DNA of 64,000 bases from an uncultured Verrucomicrobiota bacterium (GTDB lineage Bacteria > Verrucomicrobiota > Verrucomicrobiia > Chthoniobacterales > JACTMZ01), in the NCBI GenBank assembly GCA_903953565.1, contig CAJBKE010000004.1:1-64000 (forward strand). Reading direction: 5' to 3'. This document shows, one piece after another, positions 16,188 through 26,406 of the stretch. The notes beneath the pieces were generated by a model. The model made no database searches. It saw only the letters and a program-made list of their open reading frames with translations, and was not told where the DNA came from. Each line of letters opens with the position of its first letter. Positions within the stretch are counted from its first letter, which is position 1. A program made the translations under genes and the position numbers.

Positions 16188-17108
16188 ATGAAAACAACGC
16201 TTCTCTCGGTCATTTTGCTTTCCAGTTGCTTATCGCTCCAAGCGCAGGTTCTGGGCACCAATGTCAACTACTCCACCGGCGGAACAAACGTTCCCGGGTA
16301 TACGGGCTATTTCAACTCTTCGGATGGCTGGAACAACTCCGGTGACCCGGCTTGGGAGGGTCAGAAAGGCTGGACCGGCAGTGGCTCCGGGGCCAGCTCA
16401 GTCAGCCAAGTTGCGGGCACAACCCCGTCTTCTCCAGCCGGCAACGGCAGCGGAACCTTGGGCCTTTTTCTTCCCTCTCTGCCGCTCAACACACCGAACG
16501 TTTATCTGTCGCGCGTTTTTCCGCAAACCGGACCGTTTGCACTCGCCGACCCGACCTTTTCATTCGTTGCGGAATGGAGTATATTGACCTTCGGAGCGAA
16601 CGAAAATGATACTTTCACCATCGACCTTCGCAACGCATCCGACACAGCGAGCCTCTTGACTTTCAGCATCAACAATCAGGGGGTTTCCGACCCTCTCAGC
16701 TACAACTACCTTGTCTCGTCGATCGGCTCGTCCACGATTGCGCAATTTGAAGGCACCTACGGCGGCCTTTACCGTATGCAGGTCGATTTGTCGCCGGTGG
16801 GCGGATACTCGGGGGCGTTTGAGCTCCTTGACCCGGTGACCCGCGCCAGCCTTGGCTCTTTTGCTCTCAATTCCGGGACCCTTGCCGGAGGCGCCACCTC
16901 CTACGATTTCGGGGCCCTTCGCCTCGGGTGGGAGCTTGCCTCCGGTGATCCTAATGCTCCTGGCGACCTTGCCATAGTTGTCAATGAATTCACCGTCACT
17001 TCAACCGGTATCGCCATTCCGGAGCCCGGCACGTGGGCTGCTGGCGCTTTCCTCGCCCTCGCCGGAGCGTATTCCATGCGCCGCCGCCGCAAGGAAGCGG
17101 TGTCGTAA
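16188..17108 (+). CDS. PEP-CTERM sorted exported protein
   Basis: 306 residues with an N-terminal signal peptide (LLSVILLSSCLSLQAQ). The body is Gly/Ser/Asn-rich with beta-sandwich character and no recognised catalytic motif; the middle resembles secreted proteins annotated only as PEP-CTERM. The C-terminus is a classical sorting signal: AIPEPGTW, a hydrophobic stretch, then MRRRRKEAVS. This tail ends soon after the arginines, unlike the long tails of the two giant proteins. A perfect intrinsic terminator follows. Expected to be a substrate of the exosortase at 10571-12178. Confidence 0.88.
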   Translation: MKTTLLSVILLSSCLSLQAQVLGTNVNYSTGGTNVPGYTGYFNSSDGWNNSGDPAWEGQKGWTGSGSGASSVSQVAGTTPSSPAGNGSGTLGLFLPSLPLNTPNVYLSRVFPQTGPFALADPTFSFVAEWSILTFGANENDTFTIDLRNASDTASLLTFSINNQGVSDPLSYNYLVSSIGSSTIAQFEGTYGGLYRMQVDLSPVGGYSGAFELLDPVTRASLGSFALNSGTLAGGATSYDFGALRLGWELASGDPNAPGDLAIVVNEFTVTSTGIAIPEPGTWAAGAFLALAGAYSMRRRRKEAVS

Positions 17109-17131
17109 AACCTTCCCGCAAAAGTTTGCAC

Positions 17132-17165
17132 GAAAGCCGCACTTCAATGTGCGGCTTTCTGTTTT
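17132..17165 (+). terminator. Intrinsic terminator
   Basis: GAAAGCCGCAC (17132-17142) pairs perfectly with GTGCGGCTTTC (17149-17159) around a 6-base loop, followed by TGTTTT. It ends the PEP-CTERM transcript just before the polysaccharide genes. Confidence 0.9.
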
Positions 17166-17201
17166 AGCCCGCCAAGCTAACCTCCGGTCAGGATAAATTC
17201 C

Positions 17202-19541
17202 GTGTTTCGAGTCTACCCTATCCCCCAGTTGCTGCTTTTGGCGGGAGCCTCAGCCTCGATCCTGATCGCTGGTACGCAAGATGTTTGGTCGATTGTTGTC
17301 TTTCTATCCTTTGCCAGCCTTGGCCTCCTTTTCATCCGCCCGACCGTTCGGCCGAGCGCCGTGCCCCTCGTGCTTGTCGCGCTCTTTTGCTCCCTCTGCT
17401 TGCTTGCTTTTTTGCCGCAGGACTATTTCCCGGTCCCGGAGTGGCGCGCGGCCTTGATGAATCTCGGAACGGTTCCCTTGGCGGAATCGGTCAATCCGCA
17501 ACCATGGCAGGGATGGTTCTGGTGGTCGCTGTTGGCCGGGGCTTGTCTAGTGTTCAGCGCCATGCTCACGGCGCCGCTGGAGACCAAGTCGCTGGCCATC
17601 GTTCTTCATGCCGCGGCGGCTTTTGTCGCGATCTGCGCCGTGCTGGCCATCGTCGATTACCAAACCGCATGGCAGTATCCCTTCCACGGCGGCGCCGTCT
17701 TCGGATTTCTTCCCAACCGCAACCACACTGCGACGCTGTTGGTTGTCGGTTCCGTTGTTTCTTTCGGTCTCATGCAGTGGCGTTTGGCCCGGGGTGACAA
17801 AGCCGGTGCGGCGATCGCCGCGTTGTGCGGCGCGCCATCATTGGCCGCGCTGCTCTTTTTCTCCACGTCGCGTGCAGGCGTCGTATTCCTCGTCGTCGGT
17901 CTGGCGGTGTGGGCCGCTGGTGCCGCGCGTTCGACAGTCATGCGCCGTCGGATCCTGGCGACTCTTGCTGTTTTGGTCGTTTTTCTCGGGTTTCTTTTTG
18001 TTTTGGGCGGAAGCACGGTGCGCGATCGCTTGGCCGAACTTTGGCAGGATGCCGTCGCCGTGCAGTCGGCGGGAGCGGATCAGGATGTCGATTTTCGCCA
18101 GCCGATCTTTCGCGACACCGTGCGGATGATCGCCGATGCGCCGGTCAGCGGGATTGGTCTCGGGCAATTCGCCGATGTCTTTCCGCAATACCGCAGGGAT
18201 TCGGCCAGGGCGGCGAGTGTCCTCCACCCGGAAAGCGATTGGCTCATGGTTGCCGCGGAAACCGGCGTTCCTTCGGCTCTGGTTCTCTTCGCGCTGTTGG
18301 TTTGGTATGTCGTCGCCTGTTGGTGTGCCCGCTCGGCCTCCGGTGGCATGCTGCGGTGGACGGCAGCCAGCGCGATCGTCGCCGCTGCGCTCCATGGCAT
18401 GATCGATGTGCCCTGGCATCGCATGCCTGTGGGCTGGTTCCTTCTGACCATTGCGGCTTCGAGCGTGCCTTCCTCTGAACATGTGGCACGTTTTCGCGGG
18501 CTTATTCGGTGCTTCTTTGTTGTTGGCGCACTCGCATTTGCTGCAGGGGCAGTGTGGCTTGGTCTGGAAAAGGGCAAAGGCCGATCGCCCGCCTTTTACC
18601 GGTGGCCCGAGGTGTCCGCTGAACTGCAAAGGCTGGGCAGGGAGTTGCGCTTTTTTCAGGCGGAGAAGACCGCCGAGGAGACCGTGCGCTTTTTCCCCCT
18701 GCGCTACGAATCCTACTATTGGCATGCCGGCTTTTTACGGATGTTCGAGGGCACGGACGGCGAAATCCAGCGTGCTGTTCGGGCCGCACGGGCAGTCGAG
18801 CCGGTGCTACCCGGGGTGCCCCGCGAGCAGGCGGCCATTTTGGCAGACATAAATCCGGAGTGGGAAGCGGAGGCGCGTGTCGAGGCGATACGCCGCGCGG
18901 CGCTGATCGATGATCGGATGCAAACGAGCGGCTCGGCCGTGGCAGAGCTCGGGAAGAGTATCAGCGCGGCCACGCAGCGGCCACAGGTCCAGCTAATGAT
19001 CCGTCGGAGTCTAGGGGCAGATGAGCCGCTTGTGGCCGAGTGGGTATGTCTGGCCAACGCGGATCTGGCCAACGAGTTTCTCACGGGAGGTGGTGCCGAC
19101 AGATGGCTTGATGGATTGCCGCCGGATGTGCGCGGGCGCGTTTTATCTCGATGGGCAAACCTGCCGTCCGGTGGGATGGCGGTGGCTTACATGGAGACTC
19201 GGAACGGGGCGGGGTCTGGGCCCTATTGGAGGCAGTTGGCCAATCACTATGCGAAGGCGGGTGACAAGCCCAAGGCGGTGGCTTTGGTTGCGGAGGCCAA
19301 GGGTGTTGATTTGGGCGGAAACGGCTTGTCCGCCGGTGGGTTCGCCGCGGAGCTGAGGCGGCTTCAGGAGCAAGGAAATGACGTTGCCGTGCGGCGCCTC
19401 GTCAAAGAAGCGGCGGAGGCACCCGGCACCCCGCCCGAGAAGGCGGGCGTCGCCATGGCCTGGTATGCCCAGGCCGGCGACTGGGAAATGGCTTGGAAGG
19501 CTGCTTCGCGGCTGGTCACGGCGACAAAAACAGGGCAATAA
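17202..19541 (+). CDS. O-antigen-ligase-like polymerase with C-terminal helical repeats
   Basis: 779 residues, GTG start with AGGA eight bases upstream. Residues 1-460 contain about ten or more membrane helices and the Wzy_C/O-antigen ligase region: NRNHTATLLVVGSV, a periplasmic loop with DTVRMIADAPVSGIGLGQF, and HPESDWLMVAAETG. Proteins of this family join or polymerise lipid-linked oligosaccharides at the outer face of the inner membrane. Residues 490-779 are soluble and Ala-rich with TPR-like helices, typical of the exopolysaccharide type in Verrucomicrobiota. It starts a plus-strand series that runs through the barrel, Wza, Wzc, Ugd and Uxs genes. Confidence 0.85.
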   Translation: MFRVYPIPQLLLLAGASASILIAGTQDVWSIVVFLSFASLGLLFIRPTVRPSAVPLVLVALFCSLCLLAFLPQDYFPVPEWRAALMNLGTVPLAESVNPQPWQGWFWWSLLAGACLVFSAMLTAPLETKSLAIVLHAAAAFVAICAVLAIVDYQTAWQYPFHGGAVFGFLPNRNHTATLLVVGSVVSFGLMQWRLARGDKAGAAIAALCGAPSLAALLFFSTSRAGVVFLVVGLAVWAAGAARSTVMRRRILATLAVLVVFLGFLFVLGGSTVRDRLAELWQDAVAVQSAGADQDVDFRQPIFRDTVRMIADAPVSGIGLGQFADVFPQYRRDSARAASVLHPESDWLMVAAETGVPSALVLFALLVWYVVACWCARSASGGMLRWTAASAIVAAALHGMIDVPWHRMPVGWFLLTIAASSVPSSEHVARFRGLIRCFFVVGALAFAAGAVWLGLEKGKGRSPAFYRWPEVSAELQRLGRELRFFQAEKTAEETVRFFPLRYESYYWHAGFLRMFEGTDGEIQRAVRAARAVEPVLPGVPREQAAILADINPEWEAEARVEAIRRAALIDDRMQTSGSAVAELGKSISAATQRPQVQLMIRRSLGADEPLVAEWVCLANADLANEFLTGGGADRWLDGLPPDVRGRVLSRWANLPSGGMAVAYMETRNGAGSGPYWRQLANHYAKAGDKPKAVALVAEAKGVDLGGNGLSAGGFAAELRRLQEQGNDVAVRRLVKEAAEAPGTPPEKAGVAMAWYAQAGDWEMAWKAASRLVTATKTGQ

Positions 19542-19553
19542 ACAGGGCTGCCC

Positions 19554-21041
19554 ATGAAGCCCGCCGTCCGCCACGCTTGCGTCCTTTTTGCGTTTGCTGC
19601 GACGACTGCGGAGACCTCTTGGTCGCAGGCTGCGATCGTTACTCCGGTGAGCACGGTGACCGACTCGGTGTTCCGTTCGCAGTGGGTGGGACCTCAGGCC
19701 GATCGGCCCGAATTGGTCGGCATGGTGCCGACGGGCGAGGGGATCAAGCCGGTGGAAGATATGGCCACGAAGGTGCGCGAGGGTTTATGGCTCGGCTCAC
19801 TGCGCATTCGTCCAGGTTTCGGTGCGGGCTGGTCTTACTCGAACAAGAATTCCCAAGGGCAGACGACGACGGCAAACAGTGACAACAGCTTCTTCCTGTC
19901 GCCATCGTTGGGGCTGGCATACGGGCGCGATACGGGGCCATGGACCATCTCGGCGCGCGCGGGCGGCGGATACGTTTATTATCTCAATCCGGACTATTCG
20001 CCGAATGGCACGGGCGCAAACCGTAACCCTTACAACGGGACAATGTCTCTGGGAATCGCTCACTCGGGCTTGCGGCATGCTTTCGACCTCGGTGGCTCGG
20101 CGTCTTTCGGCAACGGCCAAAGCGTGCAGGGCGGTGGTGCTTCAACGCAATTTCTCGGCGCGGTGGGGGCGAACTACAGCTACCTGATCAACGAGTTCCT
20201 CACCACGGGCGCCTACGCATCTTACAATTCGCAGTTGAACCGCTACGAATCGGGTGGGATTGATGGCACTGATGTCGCGACGCTGCGTGGCGGGGGATAC
20301 ATCGACTGGTTGTGGACGGGCAAGACGACCCTGGGTTTGAAGGTCGAGGCGGGACGGATGACGCAGGATGTTCTCGGCGATACCACGGCCGCGGGGCAAC
20401 CGGCGCAGCAAGGCATCGCGACGCGGCAATTCGTCCAAGCGCTCGTGCCTGTCGCGCACAATCTCACGTCGAAGGTGCTCTTGGTTGCGGGGGCCGGCGC
20501 GAGCTTCACGCAGGACGAAAACATTCCCGATGCTTCGTCGCAATACACCGGTGTGCGCCCTGTCTATCTTCTCGGTGCGCAGTATGATCCTTCGGAAAAG
20601 ACGACGATGCGCGCCTACACGTCGTTCGATGGATTCGATATTGTCCCTGCCTACGGTTTCAGTCTGACTTGGAGGCCGCGCGTGACCACGGCGTTCACGC
20701 TCTCCGCATACCAGAACCAGAATTTTTCCATCACGACGGTTGACCAATTCCAGGTCAATCGCGGCTTCACCGCGGGCGTGCAGCAGACGATATTCTCGCG
20801 TTTTGCCGTGGGGGTTTCCGGCGGATGGCAACAGACGGAGAACATTTCCCTCTCGGAAGACCAGCCTGATGGGGGCGATTTCGACTACGCGTTTGTCTCC
20901 GGAAGCCTGCGTTACGCCATCAACAGCTGGGCGTCGTGGCAGGCCACGGTCATGAATTCCACGGGCAACCGCGTCAACCCGACCAGTTCCATAAGTTTCC
21001 CCGAGACAACCGCCTCCGTGGGTTTGAACTTGCTTTTCTGA
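19554..21041 (+). CDS. Outer-membrane beta-barrel protein of the exopolysaccharide locus
   Basis: 495 residues with an N-terminal signal segment (HACVLFAFAATTAETSWSQA). From about residue 75 on, alternating aromatic/polar strands separated by Gly/Asn/Ser turns (WTISARAGGGYVYYLNPDY, ATVMNSTGNRVNPTSS) indicate a beta-barrel, and the chain ends in Phe (SVGLNLLF), the usual signal for barrel insertion. It resembles exosortase/EPS-associated barrels that may form the outer-membrane exit or anchor for polymer. It is 12 bases after the polymerase and overlaps the next gene by one base (TGATG), implying coupled translation. Confidence 0.8.
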   Translation: MKPAVRHACVLFAFAATTAETSWSQAAIVTPVSTVTDSVFRSQWVGPQADRPELVGMVPTGEGIKPVEDMATKVREGLWLGSLRIRPGFGAGWSYSNKNSQGQTTTANSDNSFFLSPSLGLAYGRDTGPWTISARAGGGYVYYLNPDYSPNGTGANRNPYNGTMSLGIAHSGLRHAFDLGGSASFGNGQSVQGGGASTQFLGAVGANYSYLINEFLTTGAYASYNSQLNRYESGGIDGTDVATLRGGGYIDWLWTGKTTLGLKVEAGRMTQDVLGDTTAAGQPAQQGIATRQFVQALVPVAHNLTSKVLLVAGAGASFTQDENIPDASSQYTGVRPVYLLGAQYDPSEKTTMRAYTSFDGFDIVPAYGFSLTWRPRVTTAFTLSAYQNQNFSITTVDQFQVNRGFTAGVQQTIFSRFAVGVSGGWQQTENISLSEDQPDGGDFDYAFVSGSLRYAINSWASWQATVMNSTGNRVNPTSSISFPETTASVGLNLLF

Positions 21042-21790
21042 TGGACGCGCATAGATCATATTATTTCCGTAAAATGCGGCCCGTTTTTCATTGTTTACTC
21101 TGTTTGTTGGTCGTTGCCGCGTTCGGACAGGCACTCGCCCAAGAGGGTGGCGCTACCGATCTTTCCGTTCCTGCCCAAGCGGCCTCGGCTGCCGCGCCCA
21201 TCCCTTCGGCGCCCGCGGCGGCGGTGGCGCCCACGGTGGTTCCGGTGCCGGTTGCCCCGGTCATGCGGGGTGGGGCTCTGGCTTCCGGTGAAAGCGACTA
21301 CGTGCTCGTGGTGGGGGATGTGATCGAGTTGAACGTCTTTCGCGAGCCCGACCTCACGACCCAAGCCACCATCGCGCGGGATGGCACGGTGCAGTTGCCG
21401 CTCATTCGCGAGGTCAAACTGGCCGGTCTGACAATTCGCGATGCCCGGGAACAGTTGCGCGGGCTTTATGACAACAAGTTTCTCGTCGATCCGCAGGTCT
21501 TCCTCAACGTTGTGAAGTATGCCGAGCGTAAATTCACCATCATGGGGCAGGTGGCGCGTCCGGGCAGTTACGAGTTGCAGGGTGGAGAGCGCATCGACCT
21601 TCTCGAAGCCGTCGGCTTGGCCGGGGGTTTCACCCGCATCGCCAACCGCGGGCGCGTCGTTATCCAGCGCCGCGACGGGGAGAATGTCACCGCGATCAAG
21701 GCCAATGCCAAACGCATGGCGGACGGCAGGGAAGAGCCGATCGAGGTGCAACCGGGTGACGTTATCACGGTGAGCGAAAGTTGGTTCTGA
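21041..21790 (+). CDS. Wza-like polysaccharide export protein
   Basis: 249 residues if translation begins at the ATG overlapping the previous stop; an ATG at 21074 gives a shorter signal peptide and is equally possible. A hydrophobic signal (FHCLLCLLVVAAFGQALA) lacks a clear lipobox. After an Ala/Pro/Val-rich linker comes the Poly_export domain (about 83-160, YVLVVGDVIELNVFREPDL) and one SLBB domain (about 163-225, GQVARPGSYELQGG). It is shorter than E. coli Wza, which has several SLBB units and a C-terminal outer-membrane helix; here the chain ends at SESWF, so the neighbouring barrel protein may provide the pore. It pairs with the kinase gene 7 bases downstream. Confidence 0.9.
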   Translation: MDAHRSYYFRKMRPVFHCLLCLLVVAAFGQALAQEGGATDLSVPAQAASAAAPIPSAPAAAVAPTVVPVPVAPVMRGGALASGESDYVLVVGDVIELNVFREPDLTTQATIARDGTVQLPLIREVKLAGLTIRDAREQLRGLYDNKFLVDPQVFLNVVKYAERKFTIMGQVARPGSYELQGGERIDLLEAVGLAGGFTRIANRGRVVIQRRDGENVTAIKANAKRMADGREEPIEVQPGDVITVSESWF

Positions 21791-21797
21791 GCCTGCC

Positions 21798-23987
21798 ATG
21801 AAACAGTCCACCCACACGCCCGATCCCTTCGATCCGCTGCAGGAAAGCTCGGAGCCTTTCGACTGGCGCTATTACTTGCACGTGGTTCTCGAGCGCTGGT
21901 GGTTGGTCTGCCTTTGCCTCTTGCTCGGTGCCATCCTCAGTGTGTTCCTCATCAGCCGGGAGAAAACACTCTACGGTGCGCGCGCTGTTCTTTTTATCGA
22001 GCAGCAGCGGGAGCAGATCTTGGACGGACGGATGCAGTCGGTCCGGGATGATGAAGTCCGCTCGATCGACATGATCAACACGATCGTCGAGACCTTGAAT
22101 AGCTATCCGATGGCCGAACGCGTGGCCAAGCGTCTGGAATTGGCCAGTGATCCCGCTTTCATCAAAGCCGTCGACTGGGACGCCGAGAAGGACGGGGCGA
22201 TGACGGCCGCCGCCGCGGCCGGATCCCTTGGTGACATGGTCAAGTCGACTTACCGGGAAATGACACGTCTGATCGACGTGATCGCTCGCACTCGGGACCC
22301 GCAAATTTCGACCAATCTGGCCAACGGATACGCGGACGAGTATCTGCGCATGCTGCTCGAGCAGACGACGGATGCGACCAAAGCGGCCTCGCAGTTCCTG
22401 GTCGAAGAAGCGGCTCGCCTCGGGGAGAAGATGCGCTTGGCCGAGGAGGCTATGCAGAGTTTTCGCGAGAGGGAGCGGGCGGCTTCGCTCGAGACCATGG
22501 TCAAGGAAGCGCAGATGACAATTGACCAGACCACGGCGGATATTCAGGAAACGGAGACTTTCATCCGGCAATTGGATGCCGACCTTGCGGCCATTAGCGG
22601 TTCCGGCGGCAGCACCGAGACGCTCCTGCGCCTGCCGAGCGTGGGCAACGATCCGCGGGTAGCCCAGCTCAGCGCGCAGATCACCGCGCTCGAGCGTGAG
22701 ATGGACGAAATGACGCGGCGTTACCGCCCGGATCACCCGGCTTTCACCGCAACTAAGACGCGCCTCAATGCCTTGAGTGGCGATCTCTCACAGCTGGCGG
22801 TGGAAGTTGTCGGCCAGTTGGAAACTCGCCGGGCTCAGGCCGAGGCGCAGCTTGAATCGTTGCGCAAGAAGCGTGCGGACGCCGAGAAGCGCCTTTTGGA
22901 GATCACCGGCAAGTCGGTCGAATACAACACGCTTTCTCGCAACCTTGAGGCTGACAAGGCGCTTTACGACTCCGTCCTCGCCCGACTCAAGGAGGTCGAC
23001 GTGACGAGCGGACTGACCGGCCAGTCGATCACGATCCAGGAACGCGCCATGGGCGCGGGGCCTGTTCCGAGCCAGACACTCAAGTATATTATCCTAGGGG
23101 TGTTTGGAGGTCTGGCCGGTGGGGTGGCCCTCGCTTTCGCGCTGAACTACCTTGATCCCTCGCTGCGCAGTATCGAGCAAGTCGAGCAGCGCACGGGGCT
23201 GGGTGTGGTTGCCACGGTTCCGCTGGTCAAAAGCCGCGGGCCGGTCTCGGGTGGTGCCGGGATTAACCTTCCGGCGGTGAGCGACCGTCGCGGTGTGGTG
23301 GCCGAAGCTTACCGCACCATGCGGGCCACGCTGGCCATGATTTCGGGGCGCGACAAGCATCGCGTCTTCCTCATCACCAGCGCTATTCCGGGCGAGGGGA
23401 AGACATTCACCAGTTCGAATTTCGCGGCGACTCTCGCCCAGCAGGGATTCCGCACGTTGCTCATCGACGCGGATCTGCGCAAGCCTTCGGTCTCCAAACT
23501 CTTTTTCAACGAGAACCTCAAGCCGGGCCTGTCCGAAGTCCTCATGGGGTCCACCCCGGTCGAGCAGGCCGTCGTTCCCACCAAGGTGGAAAATCTTTCT
23601 GTTCTGCCTGCTGGCGGCATCGCGCCGAATCCTTCGGAGCTGCTGGCGCACGCGCAATTCGACGAGATGGTGCAGGGCTTGAAGGAGCGATACGACCGCA
23701 TCGTCATCGATTCGTCTCCGGTTCTGGCTGTGCGTGATCCCTTGCTTCTGGCCAAGTCCGTTGATGCATGCTGCCTCATCGTCCGCGCCGGCCGTTCGCC
23801 ATCAAAGGCTTCCGTTCAGGCCATCCGGCTTTTGGCCGAAGCCGACACGCCGGTTTTGGGGGTTGTTTTGAACAGCGTCCGGCAAGGTAACAGTGCCTAC
23901 TATGCTTATACTTATCGGACGTATGGAACTTACGGTGCGAAAGGCGTCTACGGCGAAACGGTGACCCCGGCGGATCCTGCATCCTGA
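21798..23987 (+). CDS. Wzc-like chain-length determinant and bacterial tyrosine kinase
   Basis: 729 residues. The N-terminal Wzz domain (first helix about 35-55) is followed by long coiled coils (about 190-400, REMDEMTRRYRPDHPAF) and a second helix (about 435-455). The cytoplasmic kinase has Walker A (IPGEGKTFTSSN, about 529-540), Walker A' (LLIDADLRKPS) and Walker B (IVIDSSPVL). The C-terminus holds a cluster of seven tyrosines (YYAYTYRTYGTYG), the usual autophosphorylation region. It controls polymer length and export together with the Wza-like protein just upstream. Confidence 0.93.
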   Translation: MKQSTHTPDPFDPLQESSEPFDWRYYLHVVLERWWLVCLCLLLGAILSVFLISREKTLYGARAVLFIEQQREQILDGRMQSVRDDEVRSIDMINTIVETLNSYPMAERVAKRLELASDPAFIKAVDWDAEKDGAMTAAAAAGSLGDMVKSTYREMTRLIDVIARTRDPQISTNLANGYADEYLRMLLEQTTDATKAASQFLVEEAARLGEKMRLAEEAMQSFRERERAASLETMVKEAQMTIDQTTADIQETETFIRQLDADLAAISGSGGSTETLLRLPSVGNDPRVAQLSAQITALEREMDEMTRRYRPDHPAFTATKTRLNALSGDLSQLAVEVVGQLETRRAQAEAQLESLRKKRADAEKRLLEITGKSVEYNTLSRNLEADKALYDSVLARLKEVDVTSGLTGQSITIQERAMGAGPVPSQTLKYIILGVFGGLAGGVALAFALNYLDPSLRSIEQVEQRTGLGVVATVPLVKSRGPVSGGAGINLPAVSDRRGVVAEAYRTMRATLAMISGRDKHRVFLITSAIPGEGKTFTSSNFAATLAQQGFRTLLIDADLRKPSVSKLFFNENLKPGLSEVLMGSTPVEQAVVPTKVENLSVLPAGGIAPNPSELLAHAQFDEMVQGLKERYDRIVIDSSPVLAVRDPLLLAKSVDACCLIVRAGRSPSKASVQAIRLLAEADTPVLGVVLNSVRQGNSAYYAYTYRTYGTYGAKGVYGETVTPADPAS

Positions 23988-24047
23988 GCGGTCAAAACGC
24001 TGGCCAGCCGGTCTTCCCGCTGCTATTTCTCGCAACCTTTTGACCTT

Positions 24048-25418
24048 ATGAAGATTACCTGTCTCGGCGCCGGATACGTCGGCGGACCCACCATGGCGAT
24101 GATCGCGGCGAAATGTCCGGACATCGAAGTCACGGTCGTTGACCCCAACGAAGCGCGCATCGCGGCGTGGAATTCCGATGAGCTCCCGGTTTACGAACCC
24201 GGGCTCGACGAGGTGGTGCGCGAGGCCCGTGGTCGCAATTTGCATTTCAAGACCGATGTCGAGGGTGCTATCCGCGAGGGTGAGATAATCTTTGTCTGCG
24301 TGGGCACGCCGACCAAAACCTATGGCGTTGGCGCGGGACGGGCCGCCGATCTGCGGTTCATCGAAAGTGCGGCCCGCATGATCGCCCGCGTGGCCGATGG
24401 TCCCAAGATTATCGTGGAGAAAAGCACGATTCCGGTGAAGACGGCGGAGGCCATGCTCACCATTCTTCGTTCCAACTCGAGCCACGGCGACTTCCAAGTC
24501 TTGTCCAACCCCGAGTTTCTCGCCGAGGGCACGGCCATCGCCGACTTGCAGAAGCCGGACCGCATCCTCATCGGCGGCGAGCGCACTCCGCAGGGCGAGG
24601 CGGCTATGCAGAAGTTGGTCGGTGTTTATGCCCGGTGGGTTCCCCGTGAGCGTATCATCACGACGAACCTCTGGTCATCGGAGCTTTCCAAACTTGTGGC
24701 CAATGCCTTCCTCGCGCAGCGTATTTCCTCGATCAACTCGATCTCGGCGCTCTGCGAGGCCACGGGTGCCGACGTCGATGAGGTTGGGCATGCCATCGGC
24801 CAGGATTCGCGCATCGGCCCGAAATTCCTCAAAGCCTCGGTGGGTTTCGGCGGGTCGTGTTTCCAGAAAGACATCCTCAATCTAGTCTACCTCTGCGAGC
24901 ACTTCGGGTTGCCCGAGGTCGCGGCGTATTGGGAGAGCGTCGTGAAGATGAATGACTGGCAGAAGGGACGCTTCACCAAACAGATCGTCCGCACCCTTTT
25001 CAACACGGTCTCCGGCAAGCGCATCGCCGTCCTCGGCTTCGCTTTCAAGAAGGACACCAATGACACCCGTGAGTCGGCTGCCATTTCCGTGGTGCGCGGA
25101 CTCCTGGAGGAAAATGCCACGGTTGTGGTTTACGATCCGAAGGTCCCGGCTGACGAGATCCGCCGTGATGTCCTCGGTGCGGGCAAAGACGACCCGCGGC
25201 TTATCATCGCAGCGAGCGCCGAGGAGGCCGCCGACGGCGCCCATGCTTTGGCCGTCTTGACCGAGTGGGACCAATTCAAGTCGCTCGACTTCCCGAAGAT
25301 TTACGCGGGGATGCACAAACCGGCCTTCGTCTTCGACGGACGAAACATCCTTCCGCGAGCCCAGATGGAGCAGATCGGCTTCAAGGTCTTCGCCATCGGC
25401 AAACCCGGAGCAGCCTGA
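24048..25418 (+). CDS. ugd: UDP-glucose 6-dehydrogenase
   Basis: 456 residues. The NAD-binding motif is GAGYVGGP at the N-terminus. The catalytic region [10 protein letters not shown] carries the cysteine (Cys271) that forms the thioester during the two-step oxidation of UDP-glucose to UDP-glucuronate. The sequence follows the longer animal-like type ([31 protein letters not shown]). The UDP-xylose synthase gene follows eight bases later, so its product is expected to go on to UDP-xylose for the polymer. Confidence 0.95.
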   Translation: MKITCLGAGYVGGPTMAMIAAKCPDIEVTVVDPNEARIAAWNSDELPVYEPGLDEVVREARGRNLHFKTDVEGAIREGEIIFVCVGTPTKTYGVGAGRAADLRFIESAARMIARVADGPKIIVEKSTIPVKTAEAMLTILRSNSSHGDFQVLSNPEFLAEGTAIADLQKPDRILIGGERTPQGEAAMQKLVGVYARWVPRERIITTNLWSSELSKLVANAFLAQRISSINSISALCEATGADVDEVGHAIGQDSRIGPKFLKASVGFGGSCFQKDILNLVYLCEHFGLPEVAAYWESVVKMNDWQKGRFTKQIVRTLFNTVSGKRIAVLGFAFKKDTNDTRESAAISVVRGLLEENATVVVYDPKVPADEIRRDVLGAGKDDPRLIIAASAEEAADGAHALAVLTEWDQFKSLDFPKIYAGMHKPAFVFDGRNILPRAQMEQIGFKVFAIGKPGAA

Positions 25419-25426
25419 GGTATTAT

Positions 25427-26353
25427 ATGAGAGTTCTCGTCACCGGCGGCTCAGGATTTTTGGGATCCCACCTGTGCGACCGTCTCATCGGTCAGGGGCA
25501 TGATGTCATTTGTCTCGATAATTTTTTCACCGGACGAAAACAGAACATCGAGCATCTGTTGGGGAATCCGCGCTTCGAACTGATCCGCCACGATGTCATC
25601 GACCCGTTCAAGTTCGAGGTCGATCGCATTTACAATCTGGCCTGCCCGGCGTCGCCGCCGCATTACCAATACAATCCGATCAAGACGACCAAGACTTCGG
25701 TCATGGGGGCGATCAATTGCCTCGGTCTGGCCAAGCGGGTCAAAGCCCGTGTCTTCCAAGCTTCCACTTCGGAAGTCTACGGTGACCCCGCGGTGCACCC
25801 GCAGCCGGAAAGCTACTGGGGCAATGTCAACCCGATCGGCCGCCGTTCCTGCTACGACGAGGGCAAGCGCTGTGCCGAGACCCTGTTTTTCGATTACCAC
25901 CGGGAAAACGGCGTGGATATCCGTGTCGTGCGGATTTTCAACACCTACGGTCCCCGCATGAACCCGGATGACGGTCGCGTCGTCTCGAATTTCATCGTCC
26001 AGGCCCTGCGCGGGCAGGATATCACGGTTTATGGCGATGGATCGCAGACGCGTTCATTCTGCTACGTCGACGACCTCATCGAGGGCTTCCTGCGGTTGAT
26101 GGAGCAGTCGGAGACGGTTGGACCGGTCAACATCGGTAATCCGGGTGAATTCACCATGCTCGAGTTGGCCGAGGTCGTGCTCAAGAAAGTCGGCGGCAAA
26201 TCGAAGATCGTGCACAAGGGCCTCCCGGCGGACGATCCCAAGCAACGTCAGCCGGACATCACGCTGGCCAAGAAATATCTGAAGTGGGAGCCGAAGGTCC
26301 CGCTGGAGCAGGGGATCGAGAAGACGATGGAGTATTTTCGCGGCGAGGTCTGA
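25427..26353 (+). CDS. uxs: UDP-glucuronate decarboxylase (UDP-xylose synthase)
   Basis: 308 residues from the ATG at 25427, which has GAGG six bases upstream. It is an extended SDR with NAD motif [10 protein letters not shown], the family-specific NFFTGRK and [14 protein letters not shown], the active-site TSEVYG and Tyr143-x3-Lys147 (YDEGK). These match UXS enzymes, which convert UDP-glucuronate to UDP-xylose. Next to ugd it completes a two-step route from UDP-glucose. It is the last gene of the plus-strand polysaccharide series and converges with glgP. Confidence 0.93.
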   Translation: MRVLVTGGSGFLGSHLCDRLIGQGHDVICLDNFFTGRKQNIEHLLGNPRFELIRHDVIDPFKFEVDRIYNLACPASPPHYQYNPIKTTKTSVMGAINCLGLAKRVKARVFQASTSEVYGDPAVHPQPESYWGNVNPIGRRSCYDEGKRCAETLFFDYHRENGVDIRVVRIFNTYGPRMNPDDGRVVSNFIVQALRGQDITVYGDGSQTRSFCYVDDLIEGFLRLMEQSETVGPVNIGNPGEFTMLELAEVVLKKVGGKSKIVHKGLPADDPKQRQPDITLAKKYLKWEPKVPLEQGIEKTMEYFRGEV

Positions 26354-26406
26354 GCCGGGGGACAGGCTTTTAGCGTTGCCGTTTTCCGAGCCCGGAAGCC
26401 CCGCTG

